Part shown: in pieces, positions 33,379 to 42,377 of the stretch
Numbering within the stretch: position 1 is the stretch's first letter
How the letters are laid out: the number at the start of each line of letters is the position of its first letter
Virus record (IMG/VR): IMGVR_UViG_3300009130_000010
Span: 1-64,000 of that record
DNA length: 64,000 nucleotides
Source of the DNA: a virus
Strand: one strand, 5' to 3'
Program-made: the position numbers and the translations under genes
Notes under the pieces: model-generated
Told to the model about the DNA's origin: nothing
Databases searched by the model: none
The model's input: only the letters and a program-made list of their open reading frames with translations

Positions 33379-34551
33379 TTAGCTAAAGCTAATGTTAGAC
33401 ATTGCAATTTCACCCAAGTAGTCACCAGCATTACCAAGTGAAGATGCTGTGTTAGTTAACTCAACATATCCATATCTTGTCATAAAGCCAACAACTGGTT
33501 CTAATGTAGCTGGATCAAGCACAACGCCTGAGCTCATTAGAGGTACGTATGGGCAGTAGAACGCCGCCGCATCTGCTTCGCTTGAACCTTTGTATCCAAC
33601 TAGTACAGCTGAGTTATCAGCCGCATAAGTGTCAACGTAGATTTTCATAGCGCCATTCAATGTACCTACAAACTTGTTGTTTGTTGGTGCTTCAAATGAA
33701 CCTTCAGTTGTTCTTGCGAACGCTGAAGTAGAAGCAGACTGAAGTACTGTAAGAGCAAGTGGAGAAACCACAGCCCAGTTACCAGCACCACGTCTTGTTC
33801 TTTGTGCGATTTTATTAGCAACTCTGTTAATTAAAACAGCCAGAGCCGCGTGTTCATCACCAACGTAAGTAGCAGTACCGCTTACAGCCGCTTGGTTGTA
33901 AGTTTCTTCAGTAGCCGCTAATGATCTCAAAGAAGTAAGAACTTCTTGGTCGATCTCAGCAGTAATTTCTTGAGCCAGTGCGGCCATAATTTCTGCTTCA
34001 ACGTCGATTCCGTGCATTGATTGAGCATCTTGTGCCGATTCAAAAGTCCAACGAGCTGATAGCTTTCTTGTTTTAGCTTCAACAGGTTGCTTTAAAATCT
34101 GAATGTTCAATCTTTTACCTGCGTTACCCTCTAAAGCAGAAGTACTAGCACCTGCTCCTGGGTCACCGTCATTACCTGAGTAAGACTCAGCAATTTTAAA
34201 CGGACTTAATGCCTCGTCACCAGCGGCGATGTTTGTAGCACCACCAGTAGTAGCATCAGCATATCTCACACGAAGTGTGTGAATTTGGCCAACTGGACCT
34301 TGCATTGGTTGAACACCAACGATTTCGTTCGCGATCACAGTAGGCATAACACGTCTGATTACAGGTAGAATCACACGGTTTAGAGTAGCAACGTTGCCGG
34401 CAGATGTAGCGCCAGCCGTCGCCGCCTCTTTTAAGTAATTGCGGGTGTTTTCTAAAACAACACTCATAGTAGTTTTAGAAGAACCTTCTAAACCTTCCAT
34501 AAGAGCCGATTTAGTGTCATCCCAACGGCTTTCAATTAATGTATCTGACAT
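33379..34551 (-). CDS. 23: Major capsid protein gp23
   Basis: 390 residues, shorter than T4's 521. Signature blocks: NVATLNRVILPVIRRVMPTV (about residues 53-72), then LVGVQPMQGPVGQIHTLRV-like text, KTRKLSARWTFESAQD, and the C-terminal FMTRYGYVEL. A (Leu/Ile)-x-Glu site for gp21 is at YLKE (residues 39-42) followed by AATAG, giving a mature protein of about 348 residues. It forms the capsid hexamers. The missing length relative to T4 is consistent with a reduced insertion domain. Follows gp22 with AAAGGGAG before the ATG; strong terminator behind. Confidence 0.97.
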   Translation of the reverse strand: MSDTLIESRWDDTKSALMEGLEGSSKTTMSVVLENTRNYLKEAATAGATSAGNVATLNRVILPVIRRVMPTVIANEIVGVQPMQGPVGQIHTLRVRYADATTGGATNIAAGDEALSPFKIAESYSGNDGDPGAGASTSALEGNAGKRLNIQILKQPVEAKTRKLSARWTFESAQDAQSMHGIDVEAEIMAALAQEITAEIDQEVLTSLRSLAATEETYNQAAVSGTATYVGDEHAALAVLINRVANKIAQRTRRGAGNWAVVSPLALTVLQSASTSAFARTTEGSFEAPTNNKFVGTLNGAMKIYVDTYAADNSAVLVGYKGSSEADAAAFYCPYVPLMSSGVVLDPATLEPVVGFMTRYGYVELTNTASSLGNAGDYLGEIAMSNISFS

Positions 34552-34568
34552 TTTTTATGTCTCCCTTT

Positions 34569-35651
34569 TTACATTCCTGCCAATTTTCGAAGAAGAACAA
34601 TGTTATCCTCAGAATTTTGGCTAGTTTTATTAGATTTATTTCCAGTAACCTCTTTACGAGCTTCAGTAATAATCTTTTTACTTGGCGCTTCGTCTTTTAG
34701 TACTGCTGGCAAATATTTGTCGTAAGCTGATTGTATTTTATCAGTTGCGACGCTCTCGAGTAAACTATTCATTACTTCCGCCTGCTTGTTACCAAGTGGC
34801 TTCATTAATTCATTAAGTTTTGATTTTCTTTCGATACCCTCGTTAATTTTCTCAATTTTTGCCTTTTGAGTTTCAACTTCTTTAGCAGATGCTTCTGATT
34901 TCTCATTAGCTTCTTTTAATTGTTTGTCTTTATCAACTATTACTGCTTCTAAATCTTTCATTTCTTGATTTTCATTCAAGTAACTAGTAGAATATTCAGC
35001 GGCAAATGTTTCGAACAATTTACGTCCAAAGTTATTTTCACGAGCTTGTTTGATATCTTCTTTGAGTTGAGTTAGTTCATCCTTCAAAGAACCTGTTACA
35101 GCTTCTTTAACAAGTTTGCTTGATTTCTCTATGAATTTCTTCTTAAGATTATCTAATTGATCTTTTGCTTCAGATACTAATTTAACTTTAGTTTCAATGA
35201 CGTCTTTCTTGTCTTTGTGGAACTCGTTAATTTCTTCAGCAAGATTATTAATTACAAACTTTTCAAGTTTTTCCATTGTAGCTTTCTGAGACTTACGATC
35301 TGATCTAAGTTCTGTAATTTCTTCAGCTAATTTCTTAACCATAAAACTATTAAACTTTTCAGAAGCTTCAGTCATTTTCGTATTAAACTTAACACGATCT
35401 TCAGCTAGTGCTTTCTTTTCAGCAACAACTTTGCTAATTTCAGCACTCAGGTGTTCTGTAACCATCTTGTCAAGAGCCTCAACCATTGTTTGTTTGTCAT
35501 GCTCGTAACGACCTGCGAACTCCTCACGGAGGTCTTGACGAACCTCTTCACGGATTTCCTCTAACTTGGTATCCCAAGCTTCAGTAATCTGCTTACGAGT
35601 TTCTTCATTTACTAAATCGCTATCTAGCAATGGTTTGATGACTTCTAGCAT
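34569..35651 (-). CDS. 22: Prohead scaffold core protein gp22
   Basis: 360 residues from ATG 35651, with AGGAG nine bases upstream; an in-frame TTG at 35660 abuts that site and is rejected. Almost entirely charged coiled-coil (for example EEIREEVRQDLREEFAGRYE and LVSEAKDQLDNLKKKF), as expected for the scaffold that is later degraded by gp21. Possible gp21 sites of (L/I)-x-E type are numerous. The C-terminus VLLRKLAGM is conserved in style with other marine gp22. Lies between gp21 and gp23 as in T4. Confidence 0.92.
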   Translation of the reverse strand: MLEVIKPLLDSDLVNEETRKQITEAWDTKLEEIREEVRQDLREEFAGRYEHDKQTMVEALDKMVTEHLSAEISKVVAEKKALAEDRVKFNTKMTEASEKFNSFMVKKLAEEITELRSDRKSQKATMEKLEKFVINNLAEEINEFHKDKKDVIETKVKLVSEAKDQLDNLKKKFIEKSSKLVKEAVTGSLKDELTQLKEDIKQARENNFGRKLFETFAAEYSTSYLNENQEMKDLEAVIVDKDKQLKEANEKSEASAKEVETQKAKIEKINEGIERKSKLNELMKPLGNKQAEVMNSLLESVATDKIQSAYDKYLPAVLKDEAPSKKIITEARKEVTGNKSNKTSQNSEDNIVLLRKLAGM

Positions 35652-35656
35652 ATTGG

Positions 35657-36289
35657 TCAACTCCTAACTTTTAAGTCTTGGATGAGTTTTAATACTTCAT
35701 CCTTTAAGTATTTCTGTACCATATTATCATGCTGTGCCTCTTTAGCAATTTCTAAAACTTTATGACCATGTTTCATGTTCAAAAGTCCTTCGTATATTGC
35801 CTGAGGGTAGGCATTAGGTGCAGAAGGTTGAGCTACGACATCTATCGTAACTATCTCGAATTCGCTCACCTGTCCGGTGGCTTCATTGACGTTGCCGCTT
35901 CCGCGACTTGATACCCCTAATTTAACACCACTGTCTAACATAGTTTTCACTAGTTGTCCCATTGGCGTGGGTAAAATCTTTAACTTACCAAATCCGTTTG
36001 GACCATCCATCCACATACTTTCTACTAGGTGGCATACTCTTTCCAGGTTAACTTGTAACCCTTCAGGATGATCAACTTCGCCAAGCACACTATTGCCTGT
36101 CTGGACTTGATCGTTTAATTTCTTAACTGCCGAAGCAATTTCATTCACAGGATATACTCTTTCATTGGCGTTTTTAACTCCGCCTTGAATACAAATCCCT
36201 TTCATGTACAAGTCTTTGCCTTCGTTAGCGGACTCAACTATTAAGCCTGCTTGATCGAATGTTAAATTTTCTTGTAATAAAGGTTTCAT
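35657..36289 (-). CDS. 21: Prohead maturation protease gp21
   Basis: 210 residues, same as T4 (212). The active-site His is in GEVDHPEG (His74) and the nucleophile in GVKLGVSSRGSG (Ser127/128), the herpes-assemblin-like serine protease arrangement. It degrades the scaffold and trims gp23 and internal proteins after (Leu/Ile)-x-Glu. It is encoded directly upstream of gp22 with five bases between the genes. Its presence supports the predicted cleavage in gp23 and in the 184-aa candidate internal protein. Confidence 0.95.
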   Translation of the reverse strand: MKPLLQENLTFDQAGLIVESANEGKDLYMKGICIQGGVKNANERVYPVNEIASAVKKLNDQVQTGNSVLGEVDHPEGLQVNLERVCHLVESMWMDGPNGFGKLKILPTPMGQLVKTMLDSGVKLGVSSRGSGNVNEATGQVSEFEIVTIDVVAQPSAPNAYPQAIYEGLLNMKHGHKVLEIAKEAQHDNMVQKYLKDEVLKLIQDLKVRS

Positions 36290-36302
36290 GTTTTAAGTAT
36301 CC

Positions 36303-37247
36303 TTACTTTGTAACTGGTTTTGGTGCTGGTTTTAAAGCCTGCTTACCGCCGCCTTTTGTACCTGTGTTACCTGCATCTTCGATTTTTGGAGATGCCGCTT
36401 TAGCACCTTTTTCTTCAGCTGAACCTTTTGCGATATTACCGGCAGAGCCGCCCATATCATTTTTACCAGCAACTGGTCCACCTTTGCCGTCGCCTTCTTC
36501 TGAAGTTACTGGAGCAGGTGCTTTTGTTTTGTACTCAACAACCTTCTCTTTAGCTTCGTCAACAGCTTCGTCATCTGATGCTTCTTCGACTGCTTCGTCT
36601 TCTTTTGTTTCTGGAACAATTGACTCTTCAGGAGCAATTTCTGGCTCCATCTCTGGGTCCATTGCTGGCTCCATGTCATCAGCTGGTGCTTCTTCGTCAT
36701 CAGCAGGTGCTTCTTCTTTACCAGTCATTTGTTCAAATTCGCTTCTTAAATCATCAATAGCAGTTTGAAGATCTAAAATTTCGTCTTCCATGCGTTCAGC
36801 ATCGTCGTCATCCATTTTAGCTTCGCCTTCTTCACCACCATCAACACCAAGTTCGTCAGCTATATCACCAGCATCTGATTCAGGATCTTCATCGTCGTCA
36901 TCATCTTCTGATTTTATGCCAACTTCGTCAGCTTTAATATCGGCAACCATGTCAGCAGTTTCGTCATCGGAAAAGTGTTCTTCAACTTTTTCGTCTGATG
37001 CTTCTTCTACTTCATCGGTTGATTCTTTTGTTTCGTCGGCTTCTTCAACTTTTTCATCTTCATCTTTAGCTTCTTCGACTTCGTCTTCTTTTGAAGCTTC
37101 ATCGATATCAGCAAGATCTTCTTCGTCGATTAAATTTTCGTAAATTTTACGAGATTCATCAACCGCGATCTCATGAAAAAGTTCTTTAGCCTTATCTTCT
37201 TCCTCGTTAACTACTAATTCAACGAGAGATTTCCATTTGTCATTCAT
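36303..37247 (-). CDS. Acidic prohead core protein (gp67/gp68-like)
   Basis: 314 residues. The N-terminus (WKSLVELVVNEEEDKAKELF, then AVDESRKIYENLIDEEDL) has the helix pattern of gp67/gp68 core proteins. The rest is extremely acidic (runs of Asp/Glu between residues 40 and 240), and the tail is Lys/Gly/Pro-rich. T4 places gp67 and gp68 between gp20 and gp21, exactly this position. Much larger than gp67 (80) or gp68 (141). Long ~50-base leader with a late box; AAAGGAG before ATG. Confidence 0.8.
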   Translation of the reverse strand: MNDKWKSLVELVVNEEEDKAKELFHEIAVDESRKIYENLIDEEDLADIDEASKEDEVEEAKDEDEKVEEADETKESTDEVEEASDEKVEEHFSDDETADMVADIKADEVGIKSEDDDDDEDPESDAGDIADELGVDGGEEGEAKMDDDDAERMEDEILDLQTAIDDLRSEFEQMTGKEEAPADDEEAPADDMEPAMDPEMEPEIAPEESIVPETKEDEAVEEASDDEAVDEAKEKVVEYKTKAPAPVTSEEGDGKGGPVAGKNDMGGSAGNIAKGSAEEKGAKAASPKIEDAGNTGTKGGGKQALKPAPKPVTK

Positions 37248-37293
37248 ATTGTGACTCCTTTAATACATGAGATATGGCGCATTTTCGTAATAG

Positions 37294-37301
37294 TATTTAC
37301 A
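37294..37301 (-). promoter_or_regulatory. Late promoter box TGTAAATA for the head cassette
   Basis: Reverse-strand TGTAAATA followed by CTATT, ~47 bases before the ATG at 37247. Could drive core protein-gp21-gp22-gp23. Confidence 0.5.
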
Positions 37302-37322
37302 AATATGCTATGTTAATTAGTT

Positions 37323-37347
37323 AAAACGTCAGATTATTGACGGTTTT
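37323..37347 (-). terminator. Terminator after the 72-aa gene
   Basis: Stem AAAACGTCA / TGACGGTTTT (one bulge), six-base loop; on the reverse strand it ends in GTTTTAAC. Moderate strength. Confidence 0.5.
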
Positions 37348-37386
37348 GGCCGATTATCTGATATTTTAATTGGGGGTTTTATGATG

Positions 37387-37605
37387 TTATAAATCGTCGC
37401 CTGATTCTTGTTGCCCGTACTGTGCCTTAATCTTTTCTATCATTTTTGACTTTTCGAATTTTTTAGCATCGTACATTTTTCTCAGGCCATTTATTTGACT
37501 CAAAGTCAACTTACTCTTGCGAGTATTACCTTGTGCTAAAACACTATGATCTTTTTCTGGATCATAGAATTTATCATCTTGTTGATTTAATTCAAATAGT
37601 TTCAT
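37387..37605 (-). CDS. Small conserved protein of the portal-capsid cassette
   Basis: 72 residues from ATG 37605 (the in-frame TTG at 37623 is inside the upstream gene and inside the promoter box). MKLFELNQQDDKFYDPEKDH, then TRKSKLTLSQINGLRKMYDA. I recall near-identical small proteins beside gp20 in marine T4-like phages, all without function. Basic, mostly helical. No Shine-Dalgarno; an AATAAATA box ends five bases before the ATG. Confidence 0.85.
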   Translation of the reverse strand: MKLFELNQQDDKFYDPEKDHSVLAQGNTRKSKLTLSQINGLRKMYDAKKFEKSKMIEKIKAQYGQQESGDDL

Positions 37606-37610
37606 AACTG

Positions 37611-37618
37611 TATTTATT
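37611..37618 (-). promoter_or_regulatory. Late promoter box AATAAATA, 5 nt before ATG
   Basis: Reverse-strand AATAAATA, then CAGTT, then ATG at 37605. It straddles the stop codon of the 71-aa gene. Confidence 0.6.
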
Positions 37619-37829
37619 TCCAAGGACGGCCAGCAAATAAGCCTTTTGTGTTACCGTTATCTTTTACTTTATCTGTACGATTTTCACCAGGGGCATATAA
37701 CGTAGGTAATCTTCCTTTTATAAGTTGAGATGGTTTGCCATCTCTAGCACGTTTTTCAGCCGCGGCGGCTAATTTGGCTTCTTGCCTTTGTCTTTTATAT
37801 TGTAAATGTGATATACCGTTAGCACTCAT
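37614..37829 (-). CDS. Small basic conserved protein after the portal gene
   Basis: 71 residues: SANGISHLQYKRQRQEAKLA, an Ala/Arg/Lys-rich helix, then GRLPTLYAPGENR and a C-terminal GLFAGRPWK. Similar short proteins lie beside gp20 in marine T4-like genomes; no function known. Its strong positive charge contrasts with the acidic core protein encoded two genes on. No Shine-Dalgarno sequence; late box at five bases from the ATG. Confidence 0.85.
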   Translation of the reverse strand: MSANGISHLQYKRQRQEAKLAAAAEKRARDGKPSQLIKGRLPTLYAPGENRTDKVKDNGNTKGLFAGRPWK

Positions 37830-37834
37830 ACTAA

Positions 37835-37842
37835 TATTTATT
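37835..37842 (-). promoter_or_regulatory. Late promoter box AATAAATA, 5 nt before ATG
   Basis: Reverse-strand AATAAATA, then TTAGT, then ATG at 37829. Lies in the 16-base gap after gp20. Confidence 0.6.
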
Positions 37843-37845
37843 CAA

Positions 37846-39522
37846 TTAGATTGAAATATCTTCTTCGCCGCCGGCTTCTGGTTCTGCTCCAGCTTCGCCT
37901 TCACCACCTTCACCACCTTCACCTGTGTCAAGATCAGCGCCGCCGAGATCGCCACCCATAGTATCCATGTCAGCACCTAATCCACCAGGAGTAATACCAG
38001 CACTTCTAAGTGCCTTACCACCTAACACATTATCAGAATCGCCTTGTTCTTCACGCCACAGAATATCATTCTTTTTCATTTCTTCTTCAGTTAAACCTAA
38101 GAATCTTTCTAAAGCAAATCGTTTACTAATATAATTAATACCTTCTGTTTGTGTAAAGTTACTAATTCTACTAGCATCAATATCACTTTGTCTGTAACTA
38201 GCAAAGTTTTGAGGCTCATTAAATTCAATATCAAAAATTGAATTGTCAATGTTAACACCTCTCCAACGTAACCACAATTTAAATTCAGCGTCCATTGTAC
38301 TTGCTATTAAACTTTGTAGTCGCATACAATACTGATTAAATCTGTGTTCTTGGATTAATGCTACACCTACTTTACCATCTGCTACTGTATTAGTAGCGTC
38401 ATCACCTGATGTAGGTAGATATGTTGCTGGAATTCTTAAACCTCTATACAACTTATTAGTAAAGTATTTTAAGTCTGATATCTCACCAAGGTTTTCACCG
38501 CCTGGTAATGTTTCAACTTTAGAACCTCTACCTTCTGCTGTTTGAGGGAAGAAATAATCTTCATTAATTGATAATGGATTGTAAGTAGCATCCATCATAC
38601 TTTGTCCACCACCACTTTGTGTTGGAATACGTCTTTGGTGAATTTCGTTTTTAACTCTTTCAACATAGCCCATTGCCATATGTGTCGGCATATTACCTAC
38701 GTCAATATAAAACACTCTACGCTCAGGTGCTCTTTGTACCCTGTATATAATAATAGCGTCTTCTAATAATTCTTTTTGTTTGAATACTTTAAATATATTT
38801 TCTAATATACTTGTACCAAAAGGCCAGTTAGCATCTAAGCCTTCTGTTAAACTTAAATGTACAACGTTCTCAGCATCTATAGAGTTTTCAGTTGTTTCTG
38901 TTTGTCTGCCACTATACATACTAGCTTGATTGTAACCAGTTGTAGTTGAACTAGGTTGCATCTGTGCTGTTTCTGTATGTTGCGGTGCTGTAACTGTTAA
39001 GTTTTCAAAGTTAGGAGCAATATCTTTTAATACATAAACTTCAGGTTGTTTTCCTTTAGCTTCATTAACAACAACTTTTACCACGTTTTGTGGTTCAACC
39101 CAAAACCATTCAAAAGTTTCTGGATCTCTAATAAATGTTTGGTCGCCGTACTTGAGTACGTTGCGAAACATTTTAAAAATTCTTTTATTAAAATCGTTTA
39201 AGCTAGTCCAATTTTTAAGTTGTTCTGCTAAAACTTTCATTTCAGTTTCAGTTGGTGCTTCTTTAAAATTAAATGTAAATGGTGTTCCGTTTTCTGGGGA
39301 CTTCATTGTACAAAATTCTGCTAAAATATCAATTGCTGTATTAACTTCTGAATCCATATCCATAGATTCATATTGAGCATATCTTTCAATTCTATTCGGG
39401 TGACCAATATATACTTCGGGAAGTTGACTTTGATAGTTCTTAAAAGCTAGATCTGGGGTCGAGCCTCTAATAGGACTAATTGTTCCTGTATCTACTGTCT
39501 TAAAATATTTTTTCCAACTCAT
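37846..39522 (-). CDS. 20: Portal protein gp20
   Basis: 558 residues (T4: 524). Portal features: YESMDMDSEVNTAIDILAEF near residue 52, NVLKYGDQTFIRDP (about 121-134), VYRVQRAPERRVFYIDVGNM-like text, YFFPQTAEGRGSKVETLPGG (about 315-334), LKYFTNKLYRGLRIP, and WLRWRGVNIDNSIFDIEFN. The last ~60 residues are Gly/Glu/Asp-rich. It forms the dodecameric ring at the packaging vertex. Late box and AAGGAA lie upstream. Confidence 0.96.
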   Translation of the reverse strand: MSWKKYFKTVDTGTISPIRGSTPDLAFKNYQSQLPEVYIGHPNRIERYAQYESMDMDSEVNTAIDILAEFCTMKSPENGTPFTFNFKEAPTETEMKVLAEQLKNWTSLNDFNKRIFKMFRNVLKYGDQTFIRDPETFEWFWVEPQNVVKVVVNEAKGKQPEVYVLKDIAPNFENLTVTAPQHTETAQMQPSSTTTGYNQASMYSGRQTETTENSIDAENVVHLSLTEGLDANWPFGTSILENIFKVFKQKELLEDAIIIYRVQRAPERRVFYIDVGNMPTHMAMGYVERVKNEIHQRRIPTQSGGGQSMMDATYNPLSINEDYFFPQTAEGRGSKVETLPGGENLGEISDLKYFTNKLYRGLRIPATYLPTSGDDATNTVADGKVGVALIQEHRFNQYCMRLQSLIASTMDAEFKLWLRWRGVNIDNSIFDIEFNEPQNFASYRQSDIDASRISNFTQTEGINYISKRFALERFLGLTEEEMKKNDILWREEQGDSDNVLGGKALRSAGITPGGLGADMDTMGGDLGGADLDTGEGGEGGEGEAGAEPEAGGEEDISI

Positions 39523-39559
39523 AATATTCTGTTCCTTATCCCTTTATATGGGTATATTA

Positions 39560-39567
39560 TATTTAGT
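39560..39567 (-). promoter_or_regulatory. Late promoter box ACTAAATA for gp20
   Basis: Reverse-strand ACTAAATA at the end of the tape-measure gene, ~38 bases before the gp20 ATG. Confidence 0.5.
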
Positions 39568-42296
39568 TACGAATAGTTAGCATCTCTTAATTCACGAATA
39601 CCAAAACCTGTTTTTTGGTTTACATTCAAGATTTTCGATAAAAGATCTATTTGTTCAAATAATGCCGAATTGCTTGTGTTTAATCCTTGTCCAGTTTCAC
39701 CTGCTAAACGTGAAACCCCATCATTTAATTGTTGAAGTAAAGCTACAACACTCATATTACCTGATTTTGTAGCTAAATCATGTGACGGTGTAATTGTACC
39801 TGCTGTACTTGGTGAAAATAATTCTGCTCCACGCTCACCTACCCAATAAGGAGTATTCATTCCTACTGGTCCACCGTATTTTCTAAATGGAGCAGTAAGG
39901 CCGGCCGACATAATCTCATTGTTTATGTTGTGGCGTATCCACCACAAATCTCTTTTCTTAGGAGACCATCCTTGGAAAGTACCCATAAAATCTGGGTCCA
40001 TTTGTCCTGGACCACCATAATGCTGTGACGCACCAATACCATTGTTGGCAAAGATTTTTGACATCTCATCAATAGTTGGTGTAACAGTTGCTGGAATAGA
40101 TCCGCCATTCTGCCACATTAAGTCGATTAAATTCTTGGCAAAATTACTACTTGCTATTCTATATGAAGAACCATCTCCTATACCCATATCATCTCTAGCA
40201 GTAGACCATTGTGTTAACATAGACGCTAGTGCCGATTTATGACCATAGTTAGCAGTACCATCCTTACCATCAAGTTTAGGTGTAACAGTAGATTGAGCTG
40301 TTATTTCTTCTACAGCCGCCGCTGTATCAACTCTATTTCTCTCTCTAATTTTAGCAACTATACCTAGACCTTCTTTTTTGCTTCTACCAAATCCCATTAA
40401 TACAGCTCTAGCATCTTCACCAGATAAACCTGATATTTCATCTGAGGACATACCTGTTTTATCTCCTAAAGCAGTAACTTGGTCTCTTAATTCTGAAGTA
40501 CTTGTGCCTCCCATTAAGAAGTCCCATGGTGCCGCGGCAACTATACTAAACGAACTATAAAAATCTTGAAAGGTTATTAACATCGAAGCTAAAGAATTTT
40601 TTATCCCACTAGCAGATGTTTGGAATGATGCAATAGTAGTGCCTAAGTCTGATGTTGGTTTTGTAAGGTCAGAAACTGCTGTTTGGATCGAGTTAATATT
40701 ATCAAAAAACTCTGTTAAATCTTTTCCTACTTCTTCACTAAAACCATACTGTTCAGCTAAATTTGCCGCTGTATCTTGTAGCCCTTGAGCTATCTCACCA
40801 CTTAATTGATCTAGCTTACCTTTAATTTCTACAAATGTACCACCAATACCTGTTGCTTCTATACCTTCTTTAATACCTTTCCAAGTTTCTTCTTGGTCTT
40901 CTACTGCTTCAGTTTGCTTTTTGATAATTTGATTACCTTGCTCATTAATTTTCTTAAAACCGCCCGTAGCCAACAAGGCTTGAGTGGCAACATCATTAAT
41001 ACCATACAACCCTTGGAATTCTTTAGATCTATTAATAACTTGTCCTGACAATCCATGCATATTACTAAAGAATTGTTCTTGTGTTATTTGTCCATTAGCA
41101 ACTTGTTCCGACCATAAACGTATTTGTTCAGCCGCTTCTGGATTCGCCGCCATGAATTCTTTTACGCCTGGTGTACCTGCCGCAATTTCTGCCGCTAAAC
41201 TTCTGCCGGCAAAGCCAGCCATCATAATATTATCTACAGCACTACCTGGATCAAAGTATGATCTCATTAACGCCATTGCTTCTTTGGCATCTTGTGTCGC
41301 GTAACTTAATGCCAATTCGGCATCTGCTCTTAATTCCATTTGAGCAATTTCTGACGCTAACTGTTTTCTATTTTTACCTGTTAATGTAACTATCTTGCCT
41401 AAGTCTGAGATATACTCTCTATACATCTGACTTTGTGTAGCATAACTGGCATTATTGAAATCTGTATTTCTTTGTTGTGAAACCATGTAATCTGCTAATA
41501 ACTCTGCTTGTTCTTCGAACATAATACCCATAGCATATAAGTTACCACCAAATTGATTTTTTGTAATGTCAGCTAACTCGACAAAATGTTTTGTACCAGC
41601 TCTAACTGTACCACCAAATACAGCAAAGCCTTTAGCATTTTGTTGAACTAGTTGTGTGAAAGAATTTAAATTTAATCCTAGACCTCTAATATCTGCTGAT
41701 ATTTTAACAACGTCTGAATGATAATTAGCACCCTGTTGAGATAAAGCAACAAATCCATCTGTTACATTTTGAGCATAAGCGGCCACGGCCATTAAACCAG
41801 CACCAGCTACGGCAGTCGCACCTTTTACAACTGTACCCAATGAACCAATAACAGGTACAGCGCCTGCCATACCTTGAGTTAATTCTTCTGCTAATTCTCC
41901 TGCTTGGCTTAATCCTGATTGTGCGGCTCGACCTAATGTTTCAAAACTCATCGGTCCTCGAACAAGTTGGGTAATTACTGATCCAGTACTCTTGGCAATT
42001 TTGCCTAATTCTTTACCTATCTTGTTACCGATTTCTGTAAATGTCTTTGAGGAAGTTTGTTCGATATCGTCAAATGTTTCAACAACTTTGCCTAAATCAA
42101 CAGAAGCATTTTTCAGATTTTTAGCCGCTGTATTCATGGACTTTTCAGTTTCTTTTAATTTTGAAGCCCCGCCGACACCTGATCCTCCAGCAGAACCTTG
42201 CCTTTTTAACTCCTCAACAAGCTCTTTAAGAGTTTCTTCGCTCGCGGCATCATTTAATGTTATCTGATCACCATCTATTTGTATTGTTGTTGCCAT
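39567..42296 (-). CDS. Tail tape measure protein (gp29-like role)
   Basis: 909 residues. N-terminal coiled-coil region (to ~130), hydrophobic membrane-like stretch AVPVIGSLGTVVKGATAVAG AGLMAV (about 145-175), long helical middle, and a C-terminal signature KYGGPVGMNTPYWVGERGAE then LFSPSTAGTITPSH, typical of tape-measure C-termini. It sets tail length and may enter the host envelope. T4's gp29 is 590 residues, so a longer tail is expected if length scales. Its gene lies divergent from gp26, the hub protein, across a 57-81-base promoter region. Confidence 0.85.
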   Translation of the reverse strand: MATTIQIDGDQITLNDAASEETLKELVEELKRQGSAGGSGVGGASKLKETEKSMNTAAKNLKNASVDLGKVVETFDDIEQTSSKTFTEIGNKIGKELGKIAKSTGSVITQLVRGPMSFETLGRAAQSGLSQAGELAEELTQGMAGAVPVIGSLGTVVKGATAVAGAGLMAVAAYAQNVTDGFVALSQQGANYHSDVVKISADIRGLGLNLNSFTQLVQQNAKGFAVFGGTVRAGTKHFVELADITKNQFGGNLYAMGIMFEEQAELLADYMVSQQRNTDFNNASYATQSQMYREYISDLGKIVTLTGKNRKQLASEIAQMELRADAELALSYATQDAKEAMALMRSYFDPGSAVDNIMMAGFAGRSLAAEIAAGTPGVKEFMAANPEAAEQIRLWSEQVANGQITQEQFFSNMHGLSGQVINRSKEFQGLYGINDVATQALLATGGFKKINEQGNQIIKKQTEAVEDQEETWKGIKEGIEATGIGGTFVEIKGKLDQLSGEIAQGLQDTAANLAEQYGFSEEVGKDLTEFFDNINSIQTAVSDLTKPTSDLGTTIASFQTSASGIKNSLASMLITFQDFYSSFSIVAAAPWDFLMGGTSTSELRDQVTALGDKTGMSSDEISGLSGEDARAVLMGFGRSKKEGLGIVAKIRERNRVDTAAAVEEITAQSTVTPKLDGKDGTANYGHKSALASMLTQWSTARDDMGIGDGSSYRIASSNFAKNLIDLMWQNGGSIPATVTPTIDEMSKIFANNGIGASQHYGGPGQMDPDFMGTFQGWSPKKRDLWWIRHNINNEIMSAGLTAPFRKYGGPVGMNTPYWVGERGAELFSPSTAGTITPSHDLATKSGNMSVVALLQQLNDGVSRLAGETGQGLNTSNSALFEQIDLLSKILNVNQKTGFGIRELRDANYS

Positions 42297-42316
42297 ATTC
42301 TAAATTCACCATTATA

Positions 42317-42339
42317 TAGTCATATAAATACAATGACTA
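42317..42339. promoter_or_regulatory. Late promoter TATAAATA (+) inside a 7-bp inverted repeat
   Basis: TATAAATA at 42323-42330 on the plus strand, predicted start A at 42336. Arms TAGTCAT (42317-42323) and ATGACTA (42333-42339) flank it symmetrically. Drives gp26. Confidence 0.7.
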
Positions 42340-42377
42340 ACTACTATTATTAAATGTATTTAGCGGAGAAAAAATCG

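Noticed and set aside
36578-37143. Ser- and Leu-rich plus-strand frames opposite the acidic core protein
   Set aside because: Created by the GAA/GAT-rich sense strand; no ribosome sites, pure low complexity.
42354-42377. Longer start for gp26 (MYLAEKKS)
   Set aside because: No ribosome site before 42354, whereas GGAG correctly precedes the ATG at 42378.
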